Shown here one piece after another: positions 33,045 through 41,755 of a DNA stretch of 64,000 nucleotides; positions within the stretch are counted from its first letter, which is position 1, and every line of letters starts with the position of its first letter. The notes under the pieces were generated by a model that saw only the letters and a list, made by a program, of their open reading frames with translations, had not been told where the DNA came from and made no database searches. This stretch comes from Zhenpiania hominis (GTDB lineage: Bacteria; Bacillota; Clostridia; Peptostreptococcales; Anaerovoracaceae), in contig NZ_JACRYT010000006.1 of NCBI RefSeq assembly GCF_014333425.1, positions 93,198 through 157,197 on the forward strand, written 5' to 3'. The translations under genes and the position numbers were made by a program.

Positions 33045-34178
33045 ATGAAACAGGCAAAACTTATCGGTACGAGCACCGCGCTCGCGAAGAACACAGTTCC
33101 TTTTGATGAGATCAATGACTATCTGGGGCTGTTTGACCGGGCTCCGGAGAAAATAAAAAAGTGGACCGAGCGGATTCAGCCGGTTATGAAGGAAATGTTG
33201 GGAGTAGAGTATACACACTACGCATTTAACTCTGAAACAAGAACAATGGACGAAGACAATCTCTCTTTGTCGGTAAAGGCGGCAAAGCTGGCGCTTGCGG
33301 ACGCGGGGATGGATCTTTCGGAGATAGACTGTCTGATTTATGCGGGGGGATATTCCCATCAGATGCCTCCCATGTCCGCGAGGCTGCAGGGTGAACTTGG
33401 AATGGGACGCTGCGCGGAATATCAGATTCATGCGAACTGCACTTCTGTGTACAAAGCCGTTAAACTGGCTCACAGCTTTCTGCTCCTCGGAGAATACAAG
33501 AATATACTGGTCGTGTCCTCCAATGTGATCAGCTCCTGCTTTGTTCCGGAATATTACAATCAGGAAATTCTTACAAAAGAGGATATTTTCCTCCGCTGGT
33601 ATCTGTGTGACGGTGCCGGGGCATTCGTTCTGACTGCCGCAGATGAAGAGGATGAAAGTGAAGGCTTCTATCTGGAGCATACCTATGTGGAGTCCGGCGG
33701 CGTTTCAAAGCCGTCCGCCATGGGCAACCGCTATCAGTATTACCTGACAAACCCGAAAGAGGAATATGAAAGAGGAGCCCATCATATTAAGCAGCTGTAT
33801 ATCAACGTTCTGAATGAATACGCTATGGAAGAGGACGGGCAGACCATCTTTTTCCACGCGCTGAAACGGATGCTGGCGCAAAAAGAAATCAATGTAAAAG
33901 AGCTTGCCGCTTTTGTAGTCAATATGCCTTCAAAATCCGTCCGGAATCTGATCTCTGAGGAATGCGCAAGTATCGGAATCTCCCAGGATATAATATTTAA
34001 TTCTCTGGAAAAAAGCGGGTACGTAGGTCCTCCCGCAGGATTGATTTCGATTGATAAAGTGCTCAGAGAAAAGACCTTTAAAGACGGAGATCTGATTCTC
34101 AGTTTTGTCATGGAGGTAAGCAAGTTTATGCAGGCCGGATTTTCGCTTCGTTACCGCGGCGGGGAGAAGCGGGCATGA
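33045..34178 (+). CDS. KAS III-like condensing enzyme without the catalytic His/Asn
   Basis: 377 residues with a thiolase-fold KAS III (FabH) layout. The nucleophile is Cys132 in IHANCTSVYKA. The place of the usual His (HQAN) reads VVNMPSKSV, and the place of the catalytic Asn (GNTSAA) reads SGYVGPPAG, so the decarboxylation pair is lost. Such enzymes may act as acyltransferases rather than condensing enzymes. ATG after GAAAGGAAAG; its stop overlaps the flavodoxin gene (ATGA). Not HMG-CoA synthase-like by motif. Confidence 0.75.
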   Translation: MKQAKLIGTSTALAKNTVPFDEINDYLGLFDRAPEKIKKWTERIQPVMKEMLGVEYTHYAFNSETRTMDEDNLSLSVKAAKLALADAGMDLSEIDCLIYAGGYSHQMPPMSARLQGELGMGRCAEYQIHANCTSVYKAVKLAHSFLLLGEYKNILVVSSNVISSCFVPEYYNQEILTKEDIFLRWYLCDGAGAFVLTAADEEDESEGFYLEHTYVESGGVSKPSAMGNRYQYYLTNPKEEYERGAHHIKQLYINVLNEYAMEEDGQTIFFHALKRMLAQKEINVKELAAFVVNMPSKSVRNLISEECASIGISQDIIFNSLEKSGYVGPPAGLISIDKVLREKTFKDGDLILSFVMEVSKFMQAGFSLRYRGGEKRA

Positions 34179-34738
34179 GAGGGAAAAAATCGCGAAAAAA
34201 ATATGTGATTGCCATTATTCTGCTGATTGTAATAATCGCAGCAGGATGGTTTTTTTGGGCATCACGGGCGAATACCACGGTGCATACAGGGATTGATATT
34301 ATGCTGGATGGACAGGGCGGCAGGAACGCCAGCGCGCTGGTAATCTATCAGCCGGGAAGAACCTCTTTTTCAGAAGACGTGGCGCGGGATCTCGCGGACG
34401 GCATCTGTAAAAGCGGATACCGGGTGCGAATTACCACTGTAAATCCGGAATTGTCCGACGACCTGTCCGGATACGATCTGGTTGTTTTCAGCAGTCCTGT
34501 GTATATGGGAGCCTGTTCCCCTCTGATAGAAGATTATGTGAAGTCGATTCGGAATTACGGAAAGGCGGAAGTCGCTTTTTGCGCCACCGGAATGCTGGAA
34601 AGCGCGCCGGAGCTGGAAGCTGTGGAACAGTGGTTTTCCGCGCATCCGCTGAAAAAGATTGGAAAAATTTCCAAACAGATGTATTTAGATGAGGAAAACT
34701 GCGCCCGAAACTGGGGACAGGAAATCGCGGGGGAATGA
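34175..34738 (+). CDS. Membrane-anchored flavodoxin-like protein
   Basis: 187 residues. One N-terminal membrane helix (KYVIAIILLIVIIAAGWFFW), then a flavodoxin-like domain: phosphate-binding loop near YQPGRTSFSEDVA, then YDLVVFSSPVYMGACSP, the ring-binding loop. It may deliver electrons at the membrane to the cluster redox enzymes. It starts inside the last codon of the KAS III gene; the CDP-alcohol phosphotransferase gene starts two bases after the stop. Confidence 0.72.
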   Translation: MRGKKSRKKYVIAIILLIVIIAAGWFFWASRANTTVHTGIDIMLDGQGGRNASALVIYQPGRTSFSEDVARDLADGICKSGYRVRITTVNPELSDDLSGYDLVVFSSPVYMGACSPLIEDYVKSIRNYGKAEVAFCATGMLESAPELEAVEQWFSAHPLKKIGKISKQMYLDEENCARNWGQEIAGE

Positions 34739-34739
34739 A

Positions 34740-35378
34740 ATGAAAAAGAAGTTCAGGCAAATCTTGTGCGTGAATCTGATCACACTGCTGCGAATTCCTC
34801 TGACCATATTGTTTCTGGCAGAGACAGAAGCCGCTGTGACCGGCGGCGGGAACCTATGGTCTTTCTGGACAGTGATGACCGCGGGATGCGTATGTGCCAG
34901 CGACTTTCTCGACGGAAGGCTTGCGAGAAAATGGCAGGCGGTTACCGAGAAAGGTGCGCGTCTGGATCTGTTCTGTGATTCCGTTTATATTCTGGGAAGC
35001 CTTGGACTGCTCTGCGTCAGAAGGGTGCTGCCGTACTGGCTGCTGCTGGCTGTCTCCGGCAAGCTGGCGGAATTTCTGATTTGCTCCCGGATGAAAAAGT
35101 ATAAAGAGAAAAAAGGCGGGAGGGTCTATTATTATGATCGGCCGGGAAGAATTCTGAGCGCGGTCTACTATCTGACACCGTTGCTGGTAGTGGCTTTCTG
35201 CCGGTTCGCGGGTGCAGAGGCGTATTCCCTTCTGTACGGGTACAGCGCGGCGCTCACAGGAGCGACCGTAGCTGTCAGTTGGCTGAAATTCAAAAAAGGT
35301 GCGAAAGCGGAGAATGCTTTCGGAAAGGAGATTCTTAGAAATGAAAGTTCTGTTAGTAAATCCCCCGATCCCGCATAA
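34740..35378 (+). CDS. CDP-alcohol phosphatidyltransferase family membrane protein
   Basis: 212 residues with the full family signature D-x2-D-G-x2-A-R-x8-9-G-x3-D-x3-D, seen as DFLDGRLARKW and GARLDLFCD, in a protein with about five or six membrane helices. These enzymes join a CDP-linked lipid and an alcohol into a phosphodiester, as in phosphatidylglycerol phosphate synthesis. In this cluster it suggests a phospholipid-like product or head-group transfer. ATG at 34740 with a short GGGGGAA upstream. The end overlaps the radical SAM gene by 38 nt. Confidence 0.85.
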   Translation: MKKKFRQILCVNLITLLRIPLTILFLAETEAAVTGGGNLWSFWTVMTAGCVCASDFLDGRLARKWQAVTEKGARLDLFCDSVYILGSLGLLCVRRVLPYWLLLAVSGKLAEFLICSRMKKYKEKKGGRVYYYDRPGRILSAVYYLTPLLVVAFCRFAGAEAYSLLYGYSAALTGATVAVSWLKFKKGAKAENAFGKEILRNESSVSKSPDPA

Positions 35379-36756
35379 AATGCGTATGCTGGAATTTTCC
35401 GATGAGGCGGGGCGCAAAGCGATGTCCCTGCGGGTTATGGTAGGGCCGCCTCTGGCTCTGAACGAGCTGGCGGGGGTAATTCCGGATGAAGAAATCCTTA
35501 TTCTGGATCAGAAAACCGAACAGGATCAGAATCCGGACTATGACTGCCTTGCGCATCTGGAAAAAACGGTGCGGGATTTTCAGCCGGATTTTGTCGGATT
35601 TACCTGTATTACTGCCCAGTACAACTCCGTAAAAAAGATGCTGGAACTGATTAAAAAAATAGATCCCTCGATTATCACACAGGCGGGAGGGCTTCATCCG
35701 ACTTTGTGTACGGAGGACTTTGCGGATTCAAAAGCGGATATCATTGCGGTGGGGTTGGGAAAGCGAAGCTTCCGAGACGTGATCCTGGAACTCAGAGAAA
35801 ACGGCTCCAAGGCTGATTTCAGCCATATTCCGGGACTCGCGTTTCCTTCCGCGGCCGGGATGCGGTACACCAAAAAACTGAGCGAGTTTTCTTATCAGGA
35901 GATCAAGGAGCACTTCATCATGGATGAGATTATGCCTAACCGCGCTCTGACGGATCGCTATGATTATATTATTCCGTATGAGAAAAAAAGGATTCAGTAT
36001 ATCAGTACTTCCCAGGGATGTACGCATAAATGCAACTTCTGTACAATCTGGCCGGTAGCGGGAGGACAGTATTTCCACAAAAGTGTGGATCTGATTCTCA
36101 GAGAAATCAAGCATATGGAACGCTATCCGATTATCCGGTTCTGTGACGCGAATACCTTCGGAGATCTAGGAAAGGCGCGGCAGCTTTTTACCCGGATTCT
36201 GGAGGAGGGACTGGATCATCATCAGTATATTGTAGATGTACGGACAGACTTTGTGATCCGCCATCCGGAAATCATGGAGCTTGCCTACCGGGCAGGAGTG
36301 CGGGTGGCAATCTGCGGTCTGGAATCTGTTAATGAAGAAGAACTGAAGAATTATGGAAAGAACAGTACCGTTCAGGATACAATCGGCGCGCTGCGGATTC
36401 TGAATCAGCTGGGAATGAAAGTAAACGGCAATTATATGGTGACCCCGGATTATGTGGAGCGGGACTTTGAGGCTCTGGGACAATTTGTGGAGGAAAACGC
36501 GATTTTTCATTCCGGTTTTACAATTCTGACGCCGTTCCCGGGGACTGCCCAGTGGGAGATGTACAAAGACAGGATTACGATTTCGGATTTTGACTATTAC
36601 AATCTGACAAACGCAGTCTTTGACACAAAACTTCCGGAGCCGGTTTTTTACGATAAAGTGACAGAACTTTACAAGCTGGCGGCTGCATCGCGCCGGAAAT
36701 TTATCAGGCAGTACGGCAGCGCCGAAGAAAAGGAAAGAGTGGAAGCGGTATCATGA
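35341..36756 (+). CDS. Cobalamin-dependent radical SAM enzyme
   Basis: 471 residues. An N-terminal B12-binding domain (MKVLLVNPPIPH onward, DFVGFTCITAQYNSVKKMLE, AGGLHPTLCTEDF), then a radical SAM domain with the cluster motif CTHKCNFC (C227, C231, C234) and GLESVNEEEL, typical of the BchE/HpnJ-like group. Known members methylate unactivated carbons, rearrange or cyclise lipids and polyketides. Start: ATG after AAGGAGATTC. It overlaps genes on both sides. The reaction here cannot be predicted. Confidence 0.88.
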   Translation: MKVLLVNPPIPHKMRMLEFSDEAGRKAMSLRVMVGPPLALNELAGVIPDEEILILDQKTEQDQNPDYDCLAHLEKTVRDFQPDFVGFTCITAQYNSVKKMLELIKKIDPSIITQAGGLHPTLCTEDFADSKADIIAVGLGKRSFRDVILELRENGSKADFSHIPGLAFPSAAGMRYTKKLSEFSYQEIKEHFIMDEIMPNRALTDRYDYIIPYEKKRIQYISTSQGCTHKCNFCTIWPVAGGQYFHKSVDLILREIKHMERYPIIRFCDANTFGDLGKARQLFTRILEEGLDHHQYIVDVRTDFVIRHPEIMELAYRAGVRVAICGLESVNEEELKNYGKNSTVQDTIGALRILNQLGMKVNGNYMVTPDYVERDFEALGQFVEENAIFHSGFTILTPFPGTAQWEMYKDRITISDFDYYNLTNAVFDTKLPEPVFYDKVTELYKLAAASRRKFIRQYGSAEEKERVEAVS

Positions 36757-37883
36757 AAATAAGTATTTTCGGCTGGGGAAAGATGGGAAAAGAGCTCTTG
36801 GACGTGTTTCTGGAATCAGACGCGCAGCTTGCCTGGATTGGAAGAAATCCGAAAGCAGAGCAAGAGGCGCGAAGATATGCGGAGAAAAGGCTGAAACGGA
36901 TAAAAAAGACAAAAGGCTGGACAGAAGAAAAAAAGCAACAGAGGCTGAATGAGATACTGGTCTCTGCAGACAGAAAAGACGCGGAAGGCAGTGATTTTGT
37001 GATCGAAACAATTACCGAAGATCTGTCAGCCAAACAGGAGCTGTTTCAAAGCCTGGAAGATTATGTGGATCCGGAATGTATTCTTCTGACCAATACATCT
37101 TCGATTCCGCTGGAACGTATTTTTGAAAAGGCAAAGCAGCCGCAGCGGTGCGCGGGGCTGCACGCCTTTTATCCCGGAAGTCTGATCCGTACAGTTGAAA
37201 TCAATTACAGCGATTCCGTGTCCCGTCAGTGCCTGCGAAAAATAAAGGAACTTGTGGAGCAGTCAGGGCGAAATTATGTTCTTCTGCCGGAACCTTTCAA
37301 TCTGTTGTTTTCAAAGCTGATTTTCGTTCTGATGAACGAAGCCTTTCGAATCTATGAATGCTGTTCTCTCAGTACAGAAGCCATTGATTCCATTCTGAAA
37401 GAAAACTTTATGATGCTGGGGATCTTTGAAATTCTGAATACAACAGGAAATCTCATTGTCTATAATTGTGTGAAATACTTTGAGGAAGAAGAAAACGAGG
37501 CCTTTTATCATGGGTTTAAAAGCGCTGTTGCCGATATTCATGAAAATTACGGGGACTGCACCTTCGAACAGTACTGCCGGGATACCGGAAGGCAGAAATC
37601 CGAGAGAGGAAGCGCGGCGGAACACAAGGAAATACTGGAAAGATTTGAAGCGCTGTATGTAAACTATATGACACAAATTTTTCAGGACGATCGTCTGGAT
37701 ATAAGGCAGACGCTGGATGCATGCAGGGATATTCTGGGAATCGCCCGGAATCCGGAAGAAATTCTCCGGGAAATGGGAGAAGAGAGAATAAAAGAAATAT
37801 TAAGCCGGAATTACGAGGCATTGCCCTGCAGCTTTTATCGGGCAGGTGATTATCGCATCTGGAACAGGAGGAAAATAAATTGA
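36753..37883 (+). CDS. 3-hydroxyacyl-CoA dehydrogenase family protein
   Basis: 376 residues: N-terminal Rossmann domain (ISIFGWGKMGKEL, in place of the usual GxGxMG), the family block SDFVIETITEDLSAKQELFQ, NTSSIPLERI, and the HAFYPGSLIRTVEI segment (normally HFFNP). The C-terminal helical domain is longer than usual, to DYRIWNRRKIN. As no SDR-type ketoreductase is present, this is the best candidate for beta-keto reduction on the chain. Stop overlaps the KAS II start (TTGA). Confidence 0.83.
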   Translation: MKISIFGWGKMGKELLDVFLESDAQLAWIGRNPKAEQEARRYAEKRLKRIKKTKGWTEEKKQQRLNEILVSADRKDAEGSDFVIETITEDLSAKQELFQSLEDYVDPECILLTNTSSIPLERIFEKAKQPQRCAGLHAFYPGSLIRTVEINYSDSVSRQCLRKIKELVEQSGRNYVLLPEPFNLLFSKLIFVLMNEAFRIYECCSLSTEAIDSILKENFMMLGIFEILNTTGNLIVYNCVKYFEEEENEAFYHGFKSAVADIHENYGDCTFEQYCRDTGRQKSERGSAAEHKEILERFEALYVNYMTQIFQDDRLDIRQTLDACRDILGIARNPEEILREMGEERIKEILSRNYEALPCSFYRAGDYRIWNRRKIN

Positions 37884-39094
37884 AGCACAAAAAGATTTAT
37901 GTAACAGGAATGGGAATGGTTTCTTCCCTGGGTACCAGTACCGGGGAATGCTGGAAGGCGCTCTGCGAAGGAAAAAACGGAGTCCGGCGGATTAAAGGGT
38001 TCGATCCGGAAGGATTCGATACCCAGGTGGCGGCGGAAATCGATCCGTACTGTGTGGAAGCAAAAGCCAAAGACCTGTTTGGCAGAAGAGAGTCCAAACA
38101 GATGACGATCAATACAAAGATGGGGATGCTGGCAGTTCACGAAGCGGTTGAGCAGAGCGGAATCACGAAAAACGCGGTGGATAAGGACCGGGTAGCGGTT
38201 ATTATGGGCGTAGTTTCTACAAATAATGCGATTACAGATAAAAAAAGCCAGGCCCATTATATCGTAAAGACCATGCCCAATTCCATCAGTGCCTGGACGA
38301 CGATCCGGTACGGATTCGGGGGCGCCAACTTTAACGTTTCCTCTGCCTGCGCATCTTCCGCCTACGCGCTAATTCTGGGAGAGCACCTCATACGCTCCGG
38401 GATGGCGGACGTTGTAATTGCGGGCGGTTCGGACGCAAGCGTTCAGCCGGAGTATATCCGGGGCTTTAATCAGATTCTGGCCATGTCCAGCAATCCGGAT
38501 CCGGAGAAAGCGTGCCGCCCGTTTACCGCGGATCGGGACGGATTTGTAATGGGAGAAGGCGCGGGCGTACTGATTCTGGAATCCGAGGAACACGCGCAAA
38601 GAAGAAACGCGGAAGTCTATGGAGAAATTCTGGGTTCTGCGTTCATCAGCGAAGCGGCCGATATCACAGCTCCGTGCAAAGACGGGGAAGGGATGGAAAA
38701 ATGCATGCGCATGGCGATGAAAGCGGCAGAAATCAATGCCGATCAGGTGGACTGCGTTAATGCCCACGGAACCTCCACTTATCTCAACGATAAATACGAG
38801 ACAATGGCCATTAAAAGAATTTTTGGAAAACATCAGAAAGAATTGAGCGTCACTTCCGTAAAGTCCATGCTGGGGCATACGGTAGCGGCCTGCGGCGCGA
38901 TTGAAGGGATTGTATCGCTTCAGAGTCTCCGGCATAGTAAAATTACACCGACCATTCACTATGAAAACTCGGATCCGGAACTGGATCTGGATTATACGCC
39001 AAATGTGAGCCGCGACAGGGAGATTGATGTGGTACTTTCCAATTCCTTCGGCTTTGGCGGGCATAACGCGTCGATTGTATGGAAGAAAGCATAG
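37880..39094 (+). CDS. Beta-ketoacyl-ACP synthase II (FabF-like)
   Basis: 404 residues with all KAS II marks: nucleophile Cys157 in SSACASSAYA, the two histidines in NAHGTSTYLND and MLGHTVAACG, and the closing SNSFGFGGHNAS. It should elongate acyl-ACP with malonyl-ACP. The TTG start (37880) is supported by GGAGG 8 nt upstream and the overlap with the previous stop. It is the only clearly intact elongating synthase in the cluster, so chain building would be iterative. Confidence 0.93.
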   Translation: MKHKKIYVTGMGMVSSLGTSTGECWKALCEGKNGVRRIKGFDPEGFDTQVAAEIDPYCVEAKAKDLFGRRESKQMTINTKMGMLAVHEAVEQSGITKNAVDKDRVAVIMGVVSTNNAITDKKSQAHYIVKTMPNSISAWTTIRYGFGGANFNVSSACASSAYALILGEHLIRSGMADVVIAGGSDASVQPEYIRGFNQILAMSSNPDPEKACRPFTADRDGFVMGEGAGVLILESEEHAQRRNAEVYGEILGSAFISEAADITAPCKDGEGMEKCMRMAMKAAEINADQVDCVNAHGTSTYLNDKYETMAIKRIFGKHQKELSVTSVKSMLGHTVAACGAIEGIVSLQSLRHSKITPTIHYENSDPELDLDYTPNVSRDREIDVVLSNSFGFGGHNASIVWKKA

Positions 39095-39110
39095 CAAAGA
39101 GAGGGGTTTT

Positions 39111-40328
39111 ATGTTCAAAAAAATCTTGTTTTTTTCTTTCCCGCTGGCAGGTCATGTGAACCCGCAGATCGGACTGTGTGAGGCGCTGGGAGAAAAAGGC
39201 GTGGAAATGGTATTTTATACAACCGCGGAGCATTTTCACAAGCTAGAACACATCCGGAATCTTGAGCTCCGGCCGTATCCGGAACCGTTCCGGCAGTATT
39301 TTAATGAAATCGGGGAAAAAAGGAAGATCCATCACAGGATGCTGACTATGTTGAGTACATTTTACCGGGACGCGGAACTTCTGATCGATTTCACGATTCA
39401 GCAGATGGAACAGGAGCAGCCATGTGTGGTTGTCTGCGATCAGTTTGCCATATGGGGAAGGGCCGCGGCGAGATACTGCGGGGTTCCGGTATGCAAATTC
39501 TTTTCCAGTATCCTGGCAGATGAAATTGTTTATGAGACGGATCCGTATTTTAAAAATGCCATCGCCTATATGATTTTAACGCAGGGCATCCGTATGTTTG
39601 ATATTATGGGGGTAATCCGGAGAGTAAACCGCAGATACGGAAAACCGATTGTGGAAAACATTTCTCAGGTGATGGCGAGAGGTGACGGCCTGTGTCTGGT
39701 TATGACATCGAGAATTTTTCACCCGGGCGGCGAGAAATATCCCGAAAACGTCCTGTTTCTCGGCGCGGATCATCAGAAGAAACTGCCGCCTCCGGTCAGA
39801 AAAGATAAAATTTTTATCTCCCTGGGAACCGTTTCGCTGCGGCCGCATTTTTTCAGGGACTGTATCGAAGCGACAAAACATTTCGGCTATGAGTATGTGA
39901 TTACGCTGGCAGGGAACAAGCGGCACAATATTGACGATTTAGAGTCTTATTCCAATGTAACGGTTTATGACAATCTGAATTTCGAGGATTATCGCAGAGT
40001 TGTAAACGAATCCGCCCTTTTTATTTCCCACGGCGGCTTCAACGGAGTTACAACTGCGCTTTTATATGAAACCCCGCTGCTCATCTGTCCGGTAAGCCCC
40101 GAGCAGATTAATACAGCGAAGCTGATTACCAAATATCGCTGCGGAGCCGGCTATTATAAAAAGAAAATCGACAGACAGGAAATGCGAAGACTGGCAGATT
40201 CTATTGTCGGGCAGCCGGATGTGCAGGAAAATCTGAAAAAACAGAGCCGGGGTCTGCAGGAAGCTATGGGTTACACCGGAGCGGCAGAAAGGATGATTCA
40301 GGAGTATATAAAGGAGGACGCGAGATGA
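39111..40328 (+). CDS. UDP-glycosyltransferase (MGT/GT1 family)
   Basis: 405 residues, GT-B fold. The start ILFFSFPLAGHVNPQIGLC has the acceptor-side motif of macrolide/natural-product glycosyltransferases, and the C-terminal donor-binding part has ESALFISHGGFNGVTTALLY and PLLICPVSPEQI. It probably puts a sugar on the cluster product. ATG after GAGAGGGG; the stop overlaps the flavodoxin gene (ATGA). Confidence 0.88.
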   Translation: MFKKILFFSFPLAGHVNPQIGLCEALGEKGVEMVFYTTAEHFHKLEHIRNLELRPYPEPFRQYFNEIGEKRKIHHRMLTMLSTFYRDAELLIDFTIQQMEQEQPCVVVCDQFAIWGRAAARYCGVPVCKFFSSILADEIVYETDPYFKNAIAYMILTQGIRMFDIMGVIRRVNRRYGKPIVENISQVMARGDGLCLVMTSRIFHPGGEKYPENVLFLGADHQKKLPPPVRKDKIFISLGTVSLRPHFFRDCIEATKHFGYEYVITLAGNKRHNIDDLESYSNVTVYDNLNFEDYRRVVNESALFISHGGFNGVTTALLYETPLLICPVSPEQINTAKLITKYRCGAGYYKKKIDRQEMRRLADSIVGQPDVQENLKKQSRGLQEAMGYTGAAERMIQEYIKEDAR

Positions 40329-40813
40329 AAAAAGCAGTTGTATATATTTCAAAAAACGGAACCACAAGGGATACCGTTGATCAGATTCGGAAAAGAGCGG
40401 CAGAATCGATTGATTATTATGATTTGGAGAAATCACAGGACATTCCGGTGTCACAATATGATCAGCTGTATCTCGGATGTGGAATCTATGCGGGCACCGT
40501 CAGCAAAGAGATGAGGAAGTTTATGAATAACGGGGAACTGAAAAACAAAGAAGTAACGTTTTTCGTTCATGGACTGGACAGCGCGGAGTCGCACCGTATG
40601 ATTCTGGAACATTCCGTTCGGGATCATTCGTGGATGGAAAACTGCCCCATGTATTATCTCGGCGGAGCCTGTGATTTAAAAAAGCAGAATTTCCTGATCA
40701 GGAAAATGCTGAAGGCGATTGCAAAGAAGAAAAATCTGGATGCCGATCATATGGAAAATCTGGATCAGCAGGCGATCTGCGATTTTGTATCCCGGGTTTG
40801 TGAAGACAGGTAA
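40325..40813 (+). CDS. Flavodoxin-family protein
   Basis: 162 residues, soluble. The phosphate loop region is VYISKNGTTRDTVDQI, and QYDQLYLGCGIYAGTVSKEM holds the ring-binding loop, close to flavodoxin-like HemG/menaquinone-dependent proteins. It may shuttle electrons to the cobalamin radical SAM enzyme. Second flavodoxin of the cluster. Five bases before the next gene. Confidence 0.8.
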   Translation: MKKAVVYISKNGTTRDTVDQIRKRAAESIDYYDLEKSQDIPVSQYDQLYLGCGIYAGTVSKEMRKFMNNGELKNKEVTFFVHGLDSAESHRMILEHSVRDHSWMENCPMYYLGGACDLKKQNFLIRKMLKAIAKKKNLDADHMENLDQQAICDFVSRVCEDR

Positions 40814-40818
40814 GCGAT

Positions 40819-41754
40819 ATGAGTATCATTGAGGTGAAAGACGCGGGAAAAGAATATGGCGGACAAAGGGTCGTGGATCATCTGAACCTGCAGATCGGGG
40901 AAGGACAGATCTATGGCCTGCTGGGCCCCAATGGAGCGGGAAAAAGTACAACGATACGGATGATCTGTAATATCATCCGTCCGGATTTCGGTGAAATCCG
41001 CATATACGGACATGATATCAGCCGGGAATTCAGTCTGGTGCAGAAAAAGATCGGACTGGTTCCGCAGAATATCGCGCTGTATCAGCAGTATACAGCGGAA
41101 GAAAATATAAAGCTGTTCGGCGAACTGTACGGACTCAGAGGGGCAAGTCTGAAAAGGGGAACGGAAAAGGCGCTGGAGATGACAGGCTTGGAGCAGGTTG
41201 CGAAAAAGCAGTCCGGGACATTTTCCGGAGGAATGCTGAGAAGGCTTAACATTGCCTGCGCCCTGGTTCACAGCCCGAAGATCCTCATCATGGACGAACC
41301 GACTGTCGGAATTGATCCCCAGTCAAGAAATTATATTCTGGAAGCGATTAAAGCGAGAAATGAGGAGGGAACAACCATCATCTACTGCTCCCATTACATG
41401 GAGGAGGTTGAGGCTCTATGTACGATGATTTCGGTACTGGATAAAGGAAAAGAAATTGCGAAAGGAACAAAAGAGGAACTGAAGCAGCAGGTTGGAAAGA
41501 ATAAAACACTGCTTGTGACAGGAGGCGCCTTTAATGAAAAACTTGCAGAATGCCTGCGCGGGGTACCGGGGGTTCTCTCCGTCAATGTGCGGGAAAAGGA
41601 ACTTGCGGTTATCAGCAGAGAACAGGCGGAAAATCTGAGTGAAATCATTGACCGCATTCTGCAAAGCGGTGCGTCTGTTTCCGATATTCAGTATTCGGAT
41701 GTAACTCTGGAAACCGTATTTCTGGCGCTGACCGGAAAAAAACTCAGGGATTGA
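40819..41754 (+). CDS. ABC-2 type exporter ATPase
   Basis: 311 residues with Walker A GPNGAGKST, signature FSGGMLRRL, Walker B ILIMDEPTVG and H-loop SHYMEE, plus the C-terminal DUF4162-like tail (LRGVPGVLSVNVREKELAVI) found in drug and lipid exporters. It works with the two permeases that follow. Confidence 0.93.
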   Translation: MSIIEVKDAGKEYGGQRVVDHLNLQIGEGQIYGLLGPNGAGKSTTIRMICNIIRPDFGEIRIYGHDISREFSLVQKKIGLVPQNIALYQQYTAEENIKLFGELYGLRGASLKRGTEKALEMTGLEQVAKKQSGTFSGGMLRRLNIACALVHSPKILIMDEPTVGIDPQSRNYILEAIKARNEEGTTIIYCSHYMEEVEALCTMISVLDKGKEIAKGTKEELKQQVGKNKTLLVTGGAFNEKLAECLRGVPGVLSVNVREKELAVISREQAENLSEIIDRILQSGASVSDIQYSDVTLETVFLALTGKKLRD

Positions 41755-41755
41755 G

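Noticed and set aside
33045..34178. HMG-CoA-synthase-like enzyme of a beta-branching cassette with the two crotonases
   Set aside because: The Cys context and length fit KAS III, not HMG-CoA synthase, and the decarboxylating KS and donor-ACP pair of such cassettes is not evident.
40325..40813. Protoporphyrinogen oxidase HemG
   Set aside because: The flavodoxin fold is compatible, but there is no heme context and the cluster position favours a general electron carrier.
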